Translations under genes and position numbers: made by a program
From: an uncultured Anaeromyxobacter sp.
GTDB taxonomy: Bacteria; Myxococcota; Myxococcia; Myxococcales; Anaeromyxobacteraceae
Assembly (NCBI GenBank): GCA_903904005.1
Contig: CAIVAR010000173.1
Coordinates: 28,322-92,321 of the forward strand
DNA: 64,000 nt
Direction: 5' to 3'
Notes under the pieces: generated by a model
What the model saw: only the letters and a program-made list of their open reading frames with translations
Databases searched by the model: none
Told to the model about the DNA's origin: nothing
Shown: piece by piece, positions 51,843 to 60,099 of the stretch
Numbering within the stretch: the stretch's first letter is position 1
How the letters are laid out: every line of letters starts with the position of its first letter

Positions 51843-53030
51843 ATGCCTTCCCTCCCGGCGCGCGCCGCGGTCGCCCTCCTGCTGGCCAGCGCCGCCTGTG
51901 GTCCCCTCTCCCATGCCGCGATCCGGCCGGACCTCCTCGACCCGGCCACCGGGCGCGCCAGCCCACCGCTCCCCGCTCCGGTCCCCACCCCCGCGTCGGC
52001 GCCGGAGCGGATGCGCGTGGCGGTCTACGGCGACTCCCAGGGGAACACGGTGGTGCACCGGGCCGTGGTGGCGGCCATCCTGGCCGAGAAGCCCGACCTG
52101 GTCCTCTTCGCCGGCGACGCCATCGACCACCTTCCCGCGGGGCACATGCCGGACTGGGGAGGCTGGCAGTACCTGGTCCCTTTCTGGCCCCAGTACGTGC
52201 GGGGGTACGGCTGGGTCTCGCTCCTCTCCATCGTCCCCTTCCCCGCCGCCATCCACGAGACGCTGCTCGGTGCCGTCGCGCCTCCGAGGCCCCTGCCCGA
52301 CCTGAACGGCTGGCTCGAGGACACCGCACCCCTGCGCACGGCGGGAATCCCGGTCCTGGCCGCCCGGGGGAACCACGACGGCTACCACGCGGTCGACCGG
52401 GAGCAGTTCGCCCGGATCCTCTCGCCGCCTGGCGCGCCGGCGCTCCCGACCGATGCGTTCTGGTACGAGGTCGACCTGAGGGGCTTCCGCTTCCTCGTCC
52501 TCGACACCGGAACCGACATGCTCGGCGACACCGACCCCATGCCCGTGGGCGGGGCGCAGCTCCGCTGGCTGGACGAGCGGCTCTCGGACGCCGAGCGGCG
52601 CGCCATCCCGGCCATCGTGCTCCTGCACATCCCTCCGTTCTCCTCGGGCAAGCAGGAGCGCGGCGCGCCGTGGATCCGCACGCGGGTGGTGGAGGAGGTG
52701 CTCGATCGCCACCCGGTGGCGCTCGTCCTCTCCGGCCACGTCCATGCCTACGAGCGCATCGTCCGTCCCGGCTTCCAGGGACAGCCGGTGAACTTCCTGG
52801 TCAGCGGAGGGGCGGGGGGACCCTTCTTCCAGCCGCGGGAGAAGCGGGAGGTGGGCTCGGCGATCTTCGTGGAGGAGGTCCGGAACTTCGTCCTGCTCGA
52901 CCTCGGGCCGGACGGGGTCCGGGGGCGCGTCCTCCCGGTGAAGGTGCCGGGGGAGGCGTGGCGAAACCCGCCCACGCCCCTGGACGCGTTCGAGGCTACT
53001 TGCTGCGGGCGAAGTCCCAGCGGCCGGTGA
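51843..53030 (+). CDS. Calcineurin-like metallophosphatase lipoprotein
   Basis: A 395-residue exported phosphoesterase. The signal ends at Cys19 (LLLASAAC), suggesting a lipoprotein. The metal-site motifs are in order: VAVYGDSQGN, LVLFAGDAIDH, LAARGNHDGYH, LLHIPPF and LSGHVHAYER. This is the purple-acid-phosphatase-like class of metallophosphoesterases. It probably acts in the periplasm on an unknown phosphate ester. A large insertion sits between the second and third motifs. Its last 35 bases overlap the converging outer-membrane protein gene. Confidence 0.88.
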   Translation: MPSLPARAAVALLLASAACGPLSHAAIRPDLLDPATGRASPPLPAPVPTPASAPERMRVAVYGDSQGNTVVHRAVVAAILAEKPDLVLFAGDAIDHLPAGHMPDWGGWQYLVPFWPQYVRGYGWVSLLSIVPFPAAIHETLLGAVAPPRPLPDLNGWLEDTAPLRTAGIPVLAARGNHDGYHAVDREQFARILSPPGAPALPTDAFWYEVDLRGFRFLVLDTGTDMLGDTDPMPVGGAQLRWLDERLSDAERRAIPAIVLLHIPPFSSGKQERGAPWIRTRVVEEVLDRHPVALVLSGHVHAYERIVRPGFQGQPVNFLVSGGAGGPFFQPREKREVGSAIFVEEVRNFVLLDLGPDGVRGRVLPVKVPGEAWRNPPTPLDAFEATCCGRSPSGR

Positions 53031-53619
53031 GGCCGACCGACCACATCGTCTGGTAGATTCCGGACGCGGGCATGCTGAGGGCGGTCATCCTGGCCTCGAC
53101 CCCGAGTGCGAACGGGTCGGGGCGCCAGGCCAGGGCGCTCAGGCTGGCCATCCAGCCGACGGCGAACTGGTTGACGGTGTTCGTCGCCCCGCCCACGTTG
53201 GTCTTCACGAGCACGTCGTAGAGCCCCGCGCCCACACGGATCCGGAACCAGTCGATGTCGAAGCCCGGTCCGAGGATGACGCCCCAGGCCCAGGTCGAGT
53301 TGACCGCGGCGATGCTCCGCAAGCCGGTTCCGTCCACGAGGGTCACGTTCTGGCCACTCGTGAGGATGGGAACGTAGGCGATGTCGATGAAGGGGTGGGT
53401 GAAGTGCGCGCCCCGGTAGGCGACCGACAGCGCGAAGGCGGGGCCGCCGTTGTACCAGGAGAAGGTGTTCAGCTGGTCGGTCGGGAAGGCCAGCTGCCCG
53501 TACCCGGCGTAGAGGTCGAGCTCCCAGGCGGTGCGTTCGGCCGCGGCGGCCGCGGGTGCCTCCGCGCGGGCTGCGGTGGAGGTCGCGGCGAGCGCGAGAG
53601 CGAGGAGGAGGTGTCTCAC
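52996..53619 (-). CDS. Putative outer-membrane beta-barrel protein
   Basis: A 207-residue protein with a signal peptide (about residues 1-20). The mature part has strands ending in aromatic residues (WELDLYAGYGQLAF, FIDIAYVPIL, WAWGVILGPGFDIDWFRIRVGAGLY) and a basic tail WDFARSK. This pattern suggests a small outer-membrane barrel. GTG start overlaps the stop of the lipoprotein gene upstream, and a second outer-membrane protein lies before that. Function unknown. Confidence 0.65.
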   Translation of the reverse strand: MRHLLLALALAATSTAARAEAPAAAAAERTAWELDLYAGYGQLAFPTDQLNTFSWYNGGPAFALSVAYRGAHFTHPFIDIAYVPILTSGQNVTLVDGTGLRSIAAVNSTWAWGVILGPGFDIDWFRIRVGAGLYDVLVKTNVGGATNTVNQFAVGWMASLSALAWRPDPFALGVEARMTALSMPASGIYQTMWSVGLTGRWDFARSK

Positions 53620-55109
53620 GGGGTGGCGACCTTGTAGGGCGTGTAGAGCGGCGCGGTCCCCACGACCTCGAAGCGCTGGTTGGCCAGCCCGAGGAAGTTG
53701 GTGAGGAAGCCGTTCGGGATCGCCTGGGTGAGGAAGGCGTCCATGGTGGCCGGGTCGTTGATCGTCCAGAAGCCGACGAAGTAGCCCTGCTGCTGGAGGG
53801 AGAGCACGTCGCTGCGCATCGGTCCGCGCGTGTAGCGGGGCATCCAGGCCACGCACGGCGTGGCGGTGACGTCGGAGATGTTCTCCTCGACGAGGCAGTG
53901 CTGGTTGGGGGCGAGCTGGCCGGCGGCGAGGAGCTGCTGGTAGGTCGTGACGTAGTCGGCGCTGGGCAGGCCGATGACGCCTCGCTCCCACACCGGGCGG
54001 CTCCCGGGGTAGAGGCACTTCTTGCCGGGCGGCGGCCAGGGCAGGCCGGGCGTCGCCTCCGGGGGCGGCGGGTTGCAGGGCACGAGGTCGTTCTGGAGGC
54101 GCCCCAGGATCGCGCTCACCGGCTGGATGATGTCGGTGCTCTTGCTGTCGAGGTAGGTGGGGAAGCTGGTCCGCGTGAAGACGTACTCGAGCATGTCGTC
54201 GACGCGCGGGATGATCTCCCCGTTGCGCAGCCTGCAGTTCGCGAGCAGTTCGGCGTAGGTGAAGTCCTCGATGGCGCCCGTGCAGTAGATGCCGGAGACC
54301 GACGAGGGGTTGAGCCCCAGGTGGAAGAAGACCGGGATCTTGTCCTTGGTGAGGTGGATGTCGATCTCGAGGTAGTCGGCACCCATCTTCGTGGCGAGGA
54401 TCGAGGTCTCCGGGGTGTTCTCCGAGATGCCGCAGTTCTCCGTGCTCTGGCAGGCGCCGTGGTGGACGCCCACGAAGAAGGTCTGGTACCCCTCGGCGTT
54501 CAGCTTGCTCTTGCGGGGCTTCACCCAGCTCAGGCTGAGCGGGAGTCCCGGGGAGTCCTGGCCGTTGCCGGTGGAGCCCTCGATCAAGGGGCGGACGGAG
54601 GGAGCCGGGCGCGGGTCGCCGGGGAGGTCGAACGACTCCCAGGCCGGCGCGCTGCAGACGTAGTCGACGATCTCCGGCGGTCCGACGAAGAGGCGGATGA
54701 GACCGGTGGTGGAGGGCTTGGGCTCGGGGTCATCGAGGTAGCGCCAATAGCCCTCCAGGACGAGCCGGACCACGGGGCTTTCGCCCGACCGGTCGTAGAG
54801 GCAGGCCGGCTGCATGATGGCGAAGCCGGCGTGTTCGCCTGCCAGGATCGACACGGAGGATTCCATCCCCGCGTGGACGCCGCCCCACTGGCTGCCGTGG
54901 ACGATGACGGTGTTCCCGAAGCGGCTGCTCGTGTCGTAGACGCCCTCGAGGGCGTTCTGGAGCGACCAGGGGTTCGGCGGAGGCGTTCCCCGGGCGACGA
55001 GCCCTCCCTGGGGGAACTCCGGGGGCTGCGCGCTGTTCTGGCGCGACATGCAGCCCGTGACGACGACGGCCATCAGGCCGACAACGAGGAGATTGCGGTT
55101 AGAACTCAT
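53616..55109 (-). CDS. Glycerophosphodiesterase-like lipoprotein with altered active site
   Basis: A 497-residue lipoprotein (lipobox VTGC, Cys20). Residues from about 210 on resemble the GDPD TIM barrel: VGVHHGAC, ENTPETSILATKMGADYLEIDIHLTKDKIPVFFHL, and a late NDPATMDAFL. In normal GDPDs the first motif is HRG and the last HD; here they read HHG and HL, so activity is in doubt, though ENT and EID remain. Such proteins cleave glycerophosphodiesters or, in related phospholipase D-type families, lipids. It is the middle gene of a three-gene unit with two outer-membrane proteins. Confidence 0.72.
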   Translation of the reverse strand: MSSNRNLLVVGLMAVVVTGCMSRQNSAQPPEFPQGGLVARGTPPPNPWSLQNALEGVYDTSSRFGNTVIVHGSQWGGVHAGMESSVSILAGEHAGFAIMQPACLYDRSGESPVVRLVLEGYWRYLDDPEPKPSTTGLIRLFVGPPEIVDYVCSAPAWESFDLPGDPRPAPSVRPLIEGSTGNGQDSPGLPLSLSWVKPRKSKLNAEGYQTFFVGVHHGACQSTENCGISENTPETSILATKMGADYLEIDIHLTKDKIPVFFHLGLNPSSVSGIYCTGAIEDFTYAELLANCRLRNGEIIPRVDDMLEYVFTRTSFPTYLDSKSTDIIQPVSAILGRLQNDLVPCNPPPPEATPGLPWPPPGKKCLYPGSRPVWERGVIGLPSADYVTTYQQLLAAGQLAPNQHCLVEENISDVTATPCVAWMPRYTRGPMRSDVLSLQQQGYFVGFWTINDPATMDAFLTQAIPNGFLTNFLGLANQRFEVVGTAPLYTPYKVATP

Positions 55110-55932
55110 AGCCTGCCAGGAGCCCGAAGTACCAGATCTTCTGCGTGCTGAACGGCTCACTCGAGGGGGTGGCCTCGACGTTGAACCAGATCGGATAGTT
55201 GGCCGCGGTGTTGTAGATGCTCGCGCCGTAGTAGATGACGCCCTTCTTCTGGGGCGAGTACTCGACGATGGCCGTGAGGCCGAACCCGGAGTAGGCGGGC
55301 GCGTTGGGACTGATGGTCATCGTGCCCAGCTGGGTGGCCTGGTAGAGGGAGAGGTAGGCCTCGTACTGGAGGGTGAGCCAGGAATCGCTCGAGACCTGGA
55401 GCCCGATCCGCGCGCCCGGGTCGAGGAGCATGCCCCAGCCGAGCGTGTCGAACGAGGTTGTCCCCATTCCGAACTTGCCGAGCTTCCCGAGGAACCCGCT
55501 CACGTGGGCCATGACGCCGATGCTGAAGGGGCCGGCCTTGAACGCCCACTCCGCGCCGACGCCGAGCTGGGTGTAGATGATGATGGACTGGAGCCGGGCA
55601 TCGACGGTGAACCCGGCGCCCAGGCCACGCGTGTAGTTCACGCTGAACATGGGCGCGAGCTGCCAGATGGCCCCGATCGCCCACCGGTCCTTGCCCTCCC
55701 CGGGACCCTCGGGGAAGAAGGTGAGCCCCTGCTCCGGATAGGCCCAGGCCGGCGTCTCCCAGGGCTTCTTGGGGATCCGCTCGACCAGGACCACCGTCGT
55801 GTCGCCCTGCGTCTGCTCGCCGACGAGGGTGAGCGGTCCGGAAGGTGGAGGGGCGTCGGCCGCTTTCGCGGCGAATGGGCCGGCCAGGACCGCCACGAGG
55901 GCGGCTGCTGCGGCGACTCTTGGTAGGTTCAC
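55099..55932 (-). CDS. Putative outer-membrane barrel protein (transporter-like)
   Basis: A 277-residue protein with a signal peptide (about residues 1-25). The mature part shows repeated amphipathic strands (FSVNYTRGLGAGFTVDARLQSIIIYTQ, WLTLQYEAYLSLYQA, IVEYSPQKKGVIYYG) and ends LLAGYEF, with a terminal Phe as in outer-membrane barrels. GTG at 55932 gives a normal signal peptide; an ATG at 55974 would add a Cys-containing lead. Its stop overlaps the next gene by 11 bases. It may be a channel for the products of the lipoprotein enzyme beside it (inference). Confidence 0.65.
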   Translation of the reverse strand: MNLPRVAAAAALVAVLAGPFAAKAADAPPPSGPLTLVGEQTQGDTTVVLVERIPKKPWETPAWAYPEQGLTFFPEGPGEGKDRWAIGAIWQLAPMFSVNYTRGLGAGFTVDARLQSIIIYTQLGVGAEWAFKAGPFSIGVMAHVSGFLGKLGKFGMGTTSFDTLGWGMLLDPGARIGLQVSSDSWLTLQYEAYLSLYQATQLGTMTISPNAPAYSGFGLTAIVEYSPQKKGVIYYGASIYNTAANYPIWFNVEATPSSEPFSTQKIWYFGLLAGYEF

Positions 55933-55954
55933 GGCGCGCACTTGGTGGGCACAT

Positions 55955-56149
55955 CTAGCGGCGCCGATCTCCATCGTCCATCCGTTTTGCGTCACGCCCC
56001 TTCGGGGGCGGCGGGTCGTCGTCGTCGAGCATCCGGTACTTGGGCCCCTCGGGATCGTCGTACTGGCCGCTCTTCACGGTCCAGATGAACCCCAGCCAGG
56101 CGGCGATGCCGAGCCCGAGCGAGATGGCGATGAGGAAGCCCAGCGACAC
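55955..56149 (-). CDS. ccoS: cbb3 oxidase assembly protein CcoS
   Basis: A 64-residue protein with one membrane helix (about residues 4-26), then TVKSGQYDDPEGPKYRMLDDDD, the classic CcoS word, and a basic, Pro-rich tail. It helps insert cofactors into the cbb3 oxidase after copper delivery by CcoI. GTG start is three bases after the ccoI stop, with GAGGTGA as the ribosome site overlapping that stop. It is the last gene of the operon. Confidence 0.92.
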   Translation of the reverse strand: MSLGFLIAISLGLGIAAWLGFIWTVKSGQYDDPEGPKYRMLDDDDPPPPKGRDAKRMDDGDRRR

Positions 56150-56152
56150 GGT

Positions 56153-58606
56153 TCACCTCGGGTGACGCGACGCGCCAGACCGGATTCTCAGGGAATTCAG
56201 CACGACGAACGACGAGCTCGCCGCCATGGCGGCCGCTGCCACGATGGGGTGCAGGAGCCCTGCCACGGCGAGTGGAACGGCCACCAGATTGTAGACGAGG
56301 GCCCAGAAAAGATTTTCACGGATGATCCGGTAGGTCTTCCGGGAGAGGCGGACGAGCTCGGGGAGCAGGAGGAGGTCGTCGCGGACCAGGACCGCCTCGG
56401 CGCTCTCGAGCGTGACGTCGGTGCCGCGGGACATGGCCACCCCCACGTCGGCCTGGGTGAGGGCGGGCGCGTCGTTCACGCCGTCGCCGGCCATGAGGAC
56501 CCGCCGGCCGGCGCCCTGCAGCGCCGCGACCCGCTCCCGCTTCCCCACCGGGGTCACCTCGGCCACCGCCTCCCGGACGCCGAGCGCCGTGGCGATGGCC
56601 TCGGTGGTGCGGCGGTTGTCGCCGGAGAGGAGGCTGACGCGAAGCCCGAGCGCCTCGAGTCCGGCCACGGCCTCCCGCGCCTCGGGGCGCAGCGCGTCGG
56701 CCACGACGAGGAGTGCGACCAGCCGCTCGCCGTGCGCCAGGAACGCGACCGTCTCGCCCCGCTCCTCGCGAGCCCGCGCAGCGCCCTCGGCCTCCGCGGG
56801 GACCCCGATCCCCGCCTCGGCCAGGTAGCGCCGGCTGCCCACCCGCACCCGCTCCCCCGCCACCATCGCCTCCACGCCGCGGCCGGGCACGGACTGGAAA
56901 TCGCTGGCCTCCGGCTCCGCGCCCGCGGGCAGCGCCCGGGCAGCCTCGACGACGGCCCGCCCCAGGCTGTGCTCGGAGCGGCGCTCCACGGCGGCAGCGA
57001 GCCCGAGCGCCTCGTCCCTCCCCACACCGCCGACCGGGAGCAGTTCCCGCAACTCGGGGCGCCCCCGGGTGACGGTGCCGGTCTTGTCGAGGAGGACCTC
57101 GTCGGCGCCGGCGGCCCGCTCGAAGACGTCGCCTCCCTTGACGAGCAGGCCGCGCGCGGTGGCCACGCCGGTGGCGAGCAGCACCGCGAGCGGGGTGGCG
57201 AGACCGAGCGCGCACGGACAGGCGATGACCAGGACCGACACGCCGATCATGATCGAGGCCGCGGCGGGCGTCCCGCGGAGCAGGTGCCCCGCCGTCGCCG
57301 CCACGGCGAGCACCAGGATGGCGGGGACGAACCACCCCACCAGCCGGTCGGCGACCGCCTGGATTCGCGGCCGGGAGGCCTGCGCCTCCTCCACCGCACG
57401 GATGATGCCGGAGAGGACCGTGGCGGCGCCGGTCCGGGTCACCTCGAGGACGAAGGAGCCGTGGAGGTTGACCGTCCCGCCGATGGCGGTGGCACCCGGC
57501 TCCTTGCCCACCGGCCGCGCCTCGCCGGTGACGAGCGACTCGTCGACCTCGCTGCGCCCCTCGCGCACCACGCCGTCGGCGGGCACCCGCTCGCCCGGCA
57601 CCACCTCCACCCGGTCGCCGGGGCGAAGCTCCGCCACCGGGACCCGCCGCACCTCGACGCCGCCCCCGGGCACGGTCTCGAGGCGCCGTGCCTCGCGCGG
57701 CTGCAGCGCGGCAAGCCGCGCCACCGCCTCCGAGGCCCGCCCCTTGGCCGCCGCCTCGACGAACCGCCCCACGAGCACGAGCGTCACGATCATCGCCGCG
57801 GTGTCGAGGTAGACCTCGCCGCCGGCCACCATCTGCCAGGCGCTGTACGCCAGCGCGGCCCCGGCGCCGAGCGCGATGAGCGCGTCCATGTTGAAGCGGC
57901 CGTGGCGGAGCCCGGACACCGTGTTCCGCAGGAAGGGGGCGCCCGCGTAGAAGTAGACGGGCAAGGTGAGCCCGAGCCCGAACCACTCGAGGAGCCGACG
58001 CGTGCCGGGGTCGATGCCCTGGAAGTATCCGGCGTAGAGGGCGATGGTGACGACCATGAGCTGGGAGGAGAGGAACCCGGCCGTGCCCAGCCGCACGAGC
58101 AGGTCCCGGGTCTCGCGCCGCTGGGCCGCCTGCCCCTCCGTCTCGCCGTAGGGCTTGGGCAGGTAGCCGGCCGAGCGGATCCGCCCCAGGACGGCCGGCA
58201 GGTCGGTCCGCGTCGGGTCGAAGCGGATGCGTGCCCGGTGGGTCGCGTAGTTCACCCGGGCGAAGGCCACACCCGGCACCCGCGCGAGGAGCCGCTCGTT
58301 CAGCCAGACGCAGGAGGCGCAGCGGATCCCCTCGACGTAGAGGTCGATCTCGGAGAGCCCGTCCTTCCCGTCGCGCACCGCCGCGCGGAAGGCCTCCACC
58401 TCCTGGGGATCCTCGGGGCGCGCCGCGAGCCCTCCCTGGTTCCAGCTCCGCCCCTCGTAGAAGGCGGAGAGCCCCTCCTCGCGGATGAGCCGGTGGATGC
58501 CCTGGCAGCCGGTGCAGCAGAAGACCCGGTCGACGTCCCCGTCCCGCTCCCGGACGGCCTCCCGCTCCGGGAACTCGAGGAGGCAGTGATCACAGCGCGG
58601 GGACAT
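56153..58606 (-). CDS. ccoI: Copper-transporting P-type ATPase CcoI
   Basis: An 817-residue P1B ATPase. The N-terminus has a Cys-rich site (C5, C8, C30, C31, C34) and then a heavy-metal domain with GIRCASC (C96, C99). Eight helices follow, with C463-P-C465 as the transport site, Asp507 in DKTGT as the phosphorylation site, and GDGVNDAPAL near the end. It belongs to the FixI/CcoI group that supplies copper to cbb3 oxidase rather than expelling it. Its ATG overlaps the SafE-type gene by 17 bases. Confidence 0.93.
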   Translation of the reverse strand: MSPRCDHCLLEFPEREAVRERDGDVDRVFCCTGCQGIHRLIREEGLSAFYEGRSWNQGGLAARPEDPQEVEAFRAAVRDGKDGLSEIDLYVEGIRCASCVWLNERLLARVPGVAFARVNYATHRARIRFDPTRTDLPAVLGRIRSAGYLPKPYGETEGQAAQRRETRDLLVRLGTAGFLSSQLMVVTIALYAGYFQGIDPGTRRLLEWFGLGLTLPVYFYAGAPFLRNTVSGLRHGRFNMDALIALGAGAALAYSAWQMVAGGEVYLDTAAMIVTLVLVGRFVEAAAKGRASEAVARLAALQPREARRLETVPGGGVEVRRVPVAELRPGDRVEVVPGERVPADGVVREGRSEVDESLVTGEARPVGKEPGATAIGGTVNLHGSFVLEVTRTGAATVLSGIIRAVEEAQASRPRIQAVADRLVGWFVPAILVLAVAATAGHLLRGTPAAASIMIGVSVLVIACPCALGLATPLAVLLATGVATARGLLVKGGDVFERAAGADEVLLDKTGTVTRGRPELRELLPVGGVGRDEALGLAAAVERRSEHSLGRAVVEAARALPAGAEPEASDFQSVPGRGVEAMVAGERVRVGSRRYLAEAGIGVPAEAEGAARAREERGETVAFLAHGERLVALLVVADALRPEAREAVAGLEALGLRVSLLSGDNRRTTEAIATALGVREAVAEVTPVGKRERVAALQGAGRRVLMAGDGVNDAPALTQADVGVAMSRGTDVTLESAEAVLVRDDLLLLPELVRLSRKTYRIIRENLFWALVYNLVAVPLAVAGLLHPIVAAAAMAASSSFVVLNSLRIRSGASRHPR

Positions 58607-59270
58607 GGATCCGGAGCCCGCGCAGGACGAAGAGCACGCCGAGGAGCGCCACCAGCAGGCCGCCGGCCCGCTGGAGCAGCCCGCGGGAGCGGGCCGAGAG
58701 CGCGCCCACCACCGCCCCGGCCAGGAGCAGGGCCGGCAGCGTCCCGGCGCCGAAGGCGAGCGCGAGCGCCATCCCCCGCACCGGGCTGCCGGTGGCCGCC
58801 GCGGCCGCGAAGGCGGAATAGGAGAGGCCGCAGGGGAGGAACCCCAGGACGAGGCCGAGCGGGTAGGCACGCATGGGGGCCTCGTGCCCGGCCAGCTTCC
58901 GGACCGCGCCGAGGACCCGCCCGGCCAGGCGCCCCTCCGCGTCCTTCACCCACAGTGACTGGACGGCGACCCCCAGCCCCATGGCCACGAGCAGCAGTCC
59001 CGCCAGCACCGCCACCACGTCCTGCGCGCCGGCGATTCGCCCGGCCACGTTCACGAACGACCCGGCCATCCCCATGGCCGCGCCGACCGTCCCATAGGTG
59101 GTGACGCGCCCCAGGTGGTAGGCGAGCTGGGGCAGGAGCGCGCGGCGGACCGGGGTCCCGGGCGGCGCCGCGATGCCGAGGGCCCCCACCAGAGGTCCGC
59201 ACATGGCGACGCAGTGGCCGAAGCCGCCCAGGAAGCCGGTGGCGAGCGCGATGGGGAGCGACGCGTCCAT
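58590..59270 (-). CDS. SafE/UreH-type membrane transporter of the cco operon
   Basis: A 226-residue protein with six helices. GGFGHCVAMCGPLVGAL at the N-terminus and GFLPCGLSYSAF in the fourth helix hold paired Cys that could pass copper or electrons. This COG2836 family is regularly found between ccoH and ccoI. A role in copper handling for oxidase assembly is likely from context. The start ATG is ten bases after the ccoH stop. Confidence 0.85.
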   Translation of the reverse strand: MDASLPIALATGFLGGFGHCVAMCGPLVGALGIAAPPGTPVRRALLPQLAYHLGRVTTYGTVGAAMGMAGSFVNVAGRIAGAQDVVAVLAGLLLVAMGLGVAVQSLWVKDAEGRLAGRVLGAVRKLAGHEAPMRAYPLGLVLGFLPCGLSYSAFAAAAATGSPVRGMALALAFGAGTLPALLLAGAVVGALSARSRGLLQRAGGLLVALLGVLFVLRGLRIHVPAL

Positions 59271-59280
59271 CGGCGAGCCG

Positions 59281-60099
59281 CTACTCGGCGGCCAGGAACG
59301 GGAAGCGCACGCGCGTCTCGGGGGCGCCCGGGCGCCGCACCACGACCTCGGCCAGCCAGTCGCGGCGACCGCTCGTGCAGCGCAGGAGGGCTCCCTGGCC
59401 GGTGTAGCGGCCGTCGGCGCCGGACTTCATCGCGATCCGGTTCTCGCCCATGAACATCCCGGGCATGGAGAGCTCGACGGCGACCTCGGCACCGGCCAGG
59501 GGCGCGCCGTCCTGGAGGACCCGGACCGTCGCCTCGATCGCCTTCAGGGGCACCGGGGGGCGCGGGGAGAGTTCGAGAACCACGCGGACCGGCCCCGCGC
59601 TGCCGGCGCAGGGGCGCATCCCGGCGTCGCAGTGGGCCCCCTCGCCGACCTCGCCGGCGACGTGGATCCACTTGCCGACGGTGATCGACTCCCCGCCCCG
59701 CCGGATGACGACGTCGAGGTCCCAGAACCCGGCCTCGTTCATGGGGAGGACCGCCGCGTACCGCCCCGCCCCGGCCCGGTTCGCCTTCGCCGACCCGTCG
59801 AGGCGGCTCGTCCCGGCCCTCGAGACCCGGAAGAGCACGTCGGCGTCGTCGACGGGGGCCCCGTCCTTCCCGGTCAGGGTGACCGCCAGCGTCGCCGCGG
59901 GGCTGGCGCGCAGCGAGCCCTCGTCGACGGCCACGTTCCACCCGAGCGCCTGGGCCTTTCGCCGATCGGCGTCGTGGTGGATCCCCGACTCGTAGGGGTC
60001 GGCGACCACGGTCCGCTCGAAGGTGTTCATGCCCACCCAGATCGCGCCCACGACGGCGCCGAGCGCCAGGGCGGCGACGATGGCGATGACGATCTTCAC
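59281..60099 (-). CDS. ccoH: CcoH/FixH protein with an added C-terminal domain
   Basis: A 272-residue protein. One helix (residues 3-24) and VADPYESGIHHDADRRKAQALGWN are the FixH opening; the periplasmic immunoglobulin-like part runs to about 160. A second, related domain (about 165-272, VRVVLELSPRPPVPLKAIEATV and VELSMPGMFMGENRIAM) resembles YtkA-like domains, with several Met that could bind copper. FixH proteins are normally about 150-170 residues. It is needed for cbb3 assembly. GTG start overlaps the ccoG stop by four bases. Confidence 0.88.
   Translation of the reverse strand: MKIVIAIVAALALGAVVGAIWVGMNTFERTVVADPYESGIHHDADRRKAQALGWNVAVDEGSLRASPAATLAVTLTGKDGAPVDDADVLFRVSRAGTSRLDGSAKANRAGAGRYAAVLPMNEAGFWDLDVVIRRGGESITVGKWIHVAGEVGEGAHCDAGMRPCAGSAGPVRVVLELSPRPPVPLKAIEATVRVLQDGAPLAGAEVAVELSMPGMFMGENRIAMKSGADGRYTGQGALLRCTSGRRDWLAEVVVRRPGAPETRVRFPFLAAE

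Noticed and set aside
55769..59104. 1100-codon plus-strand frame opposite ccoS, ccoI and the SafE-type gene
   Set aside because: It is antisense to conserved cco genes and shows no recognisable domain.
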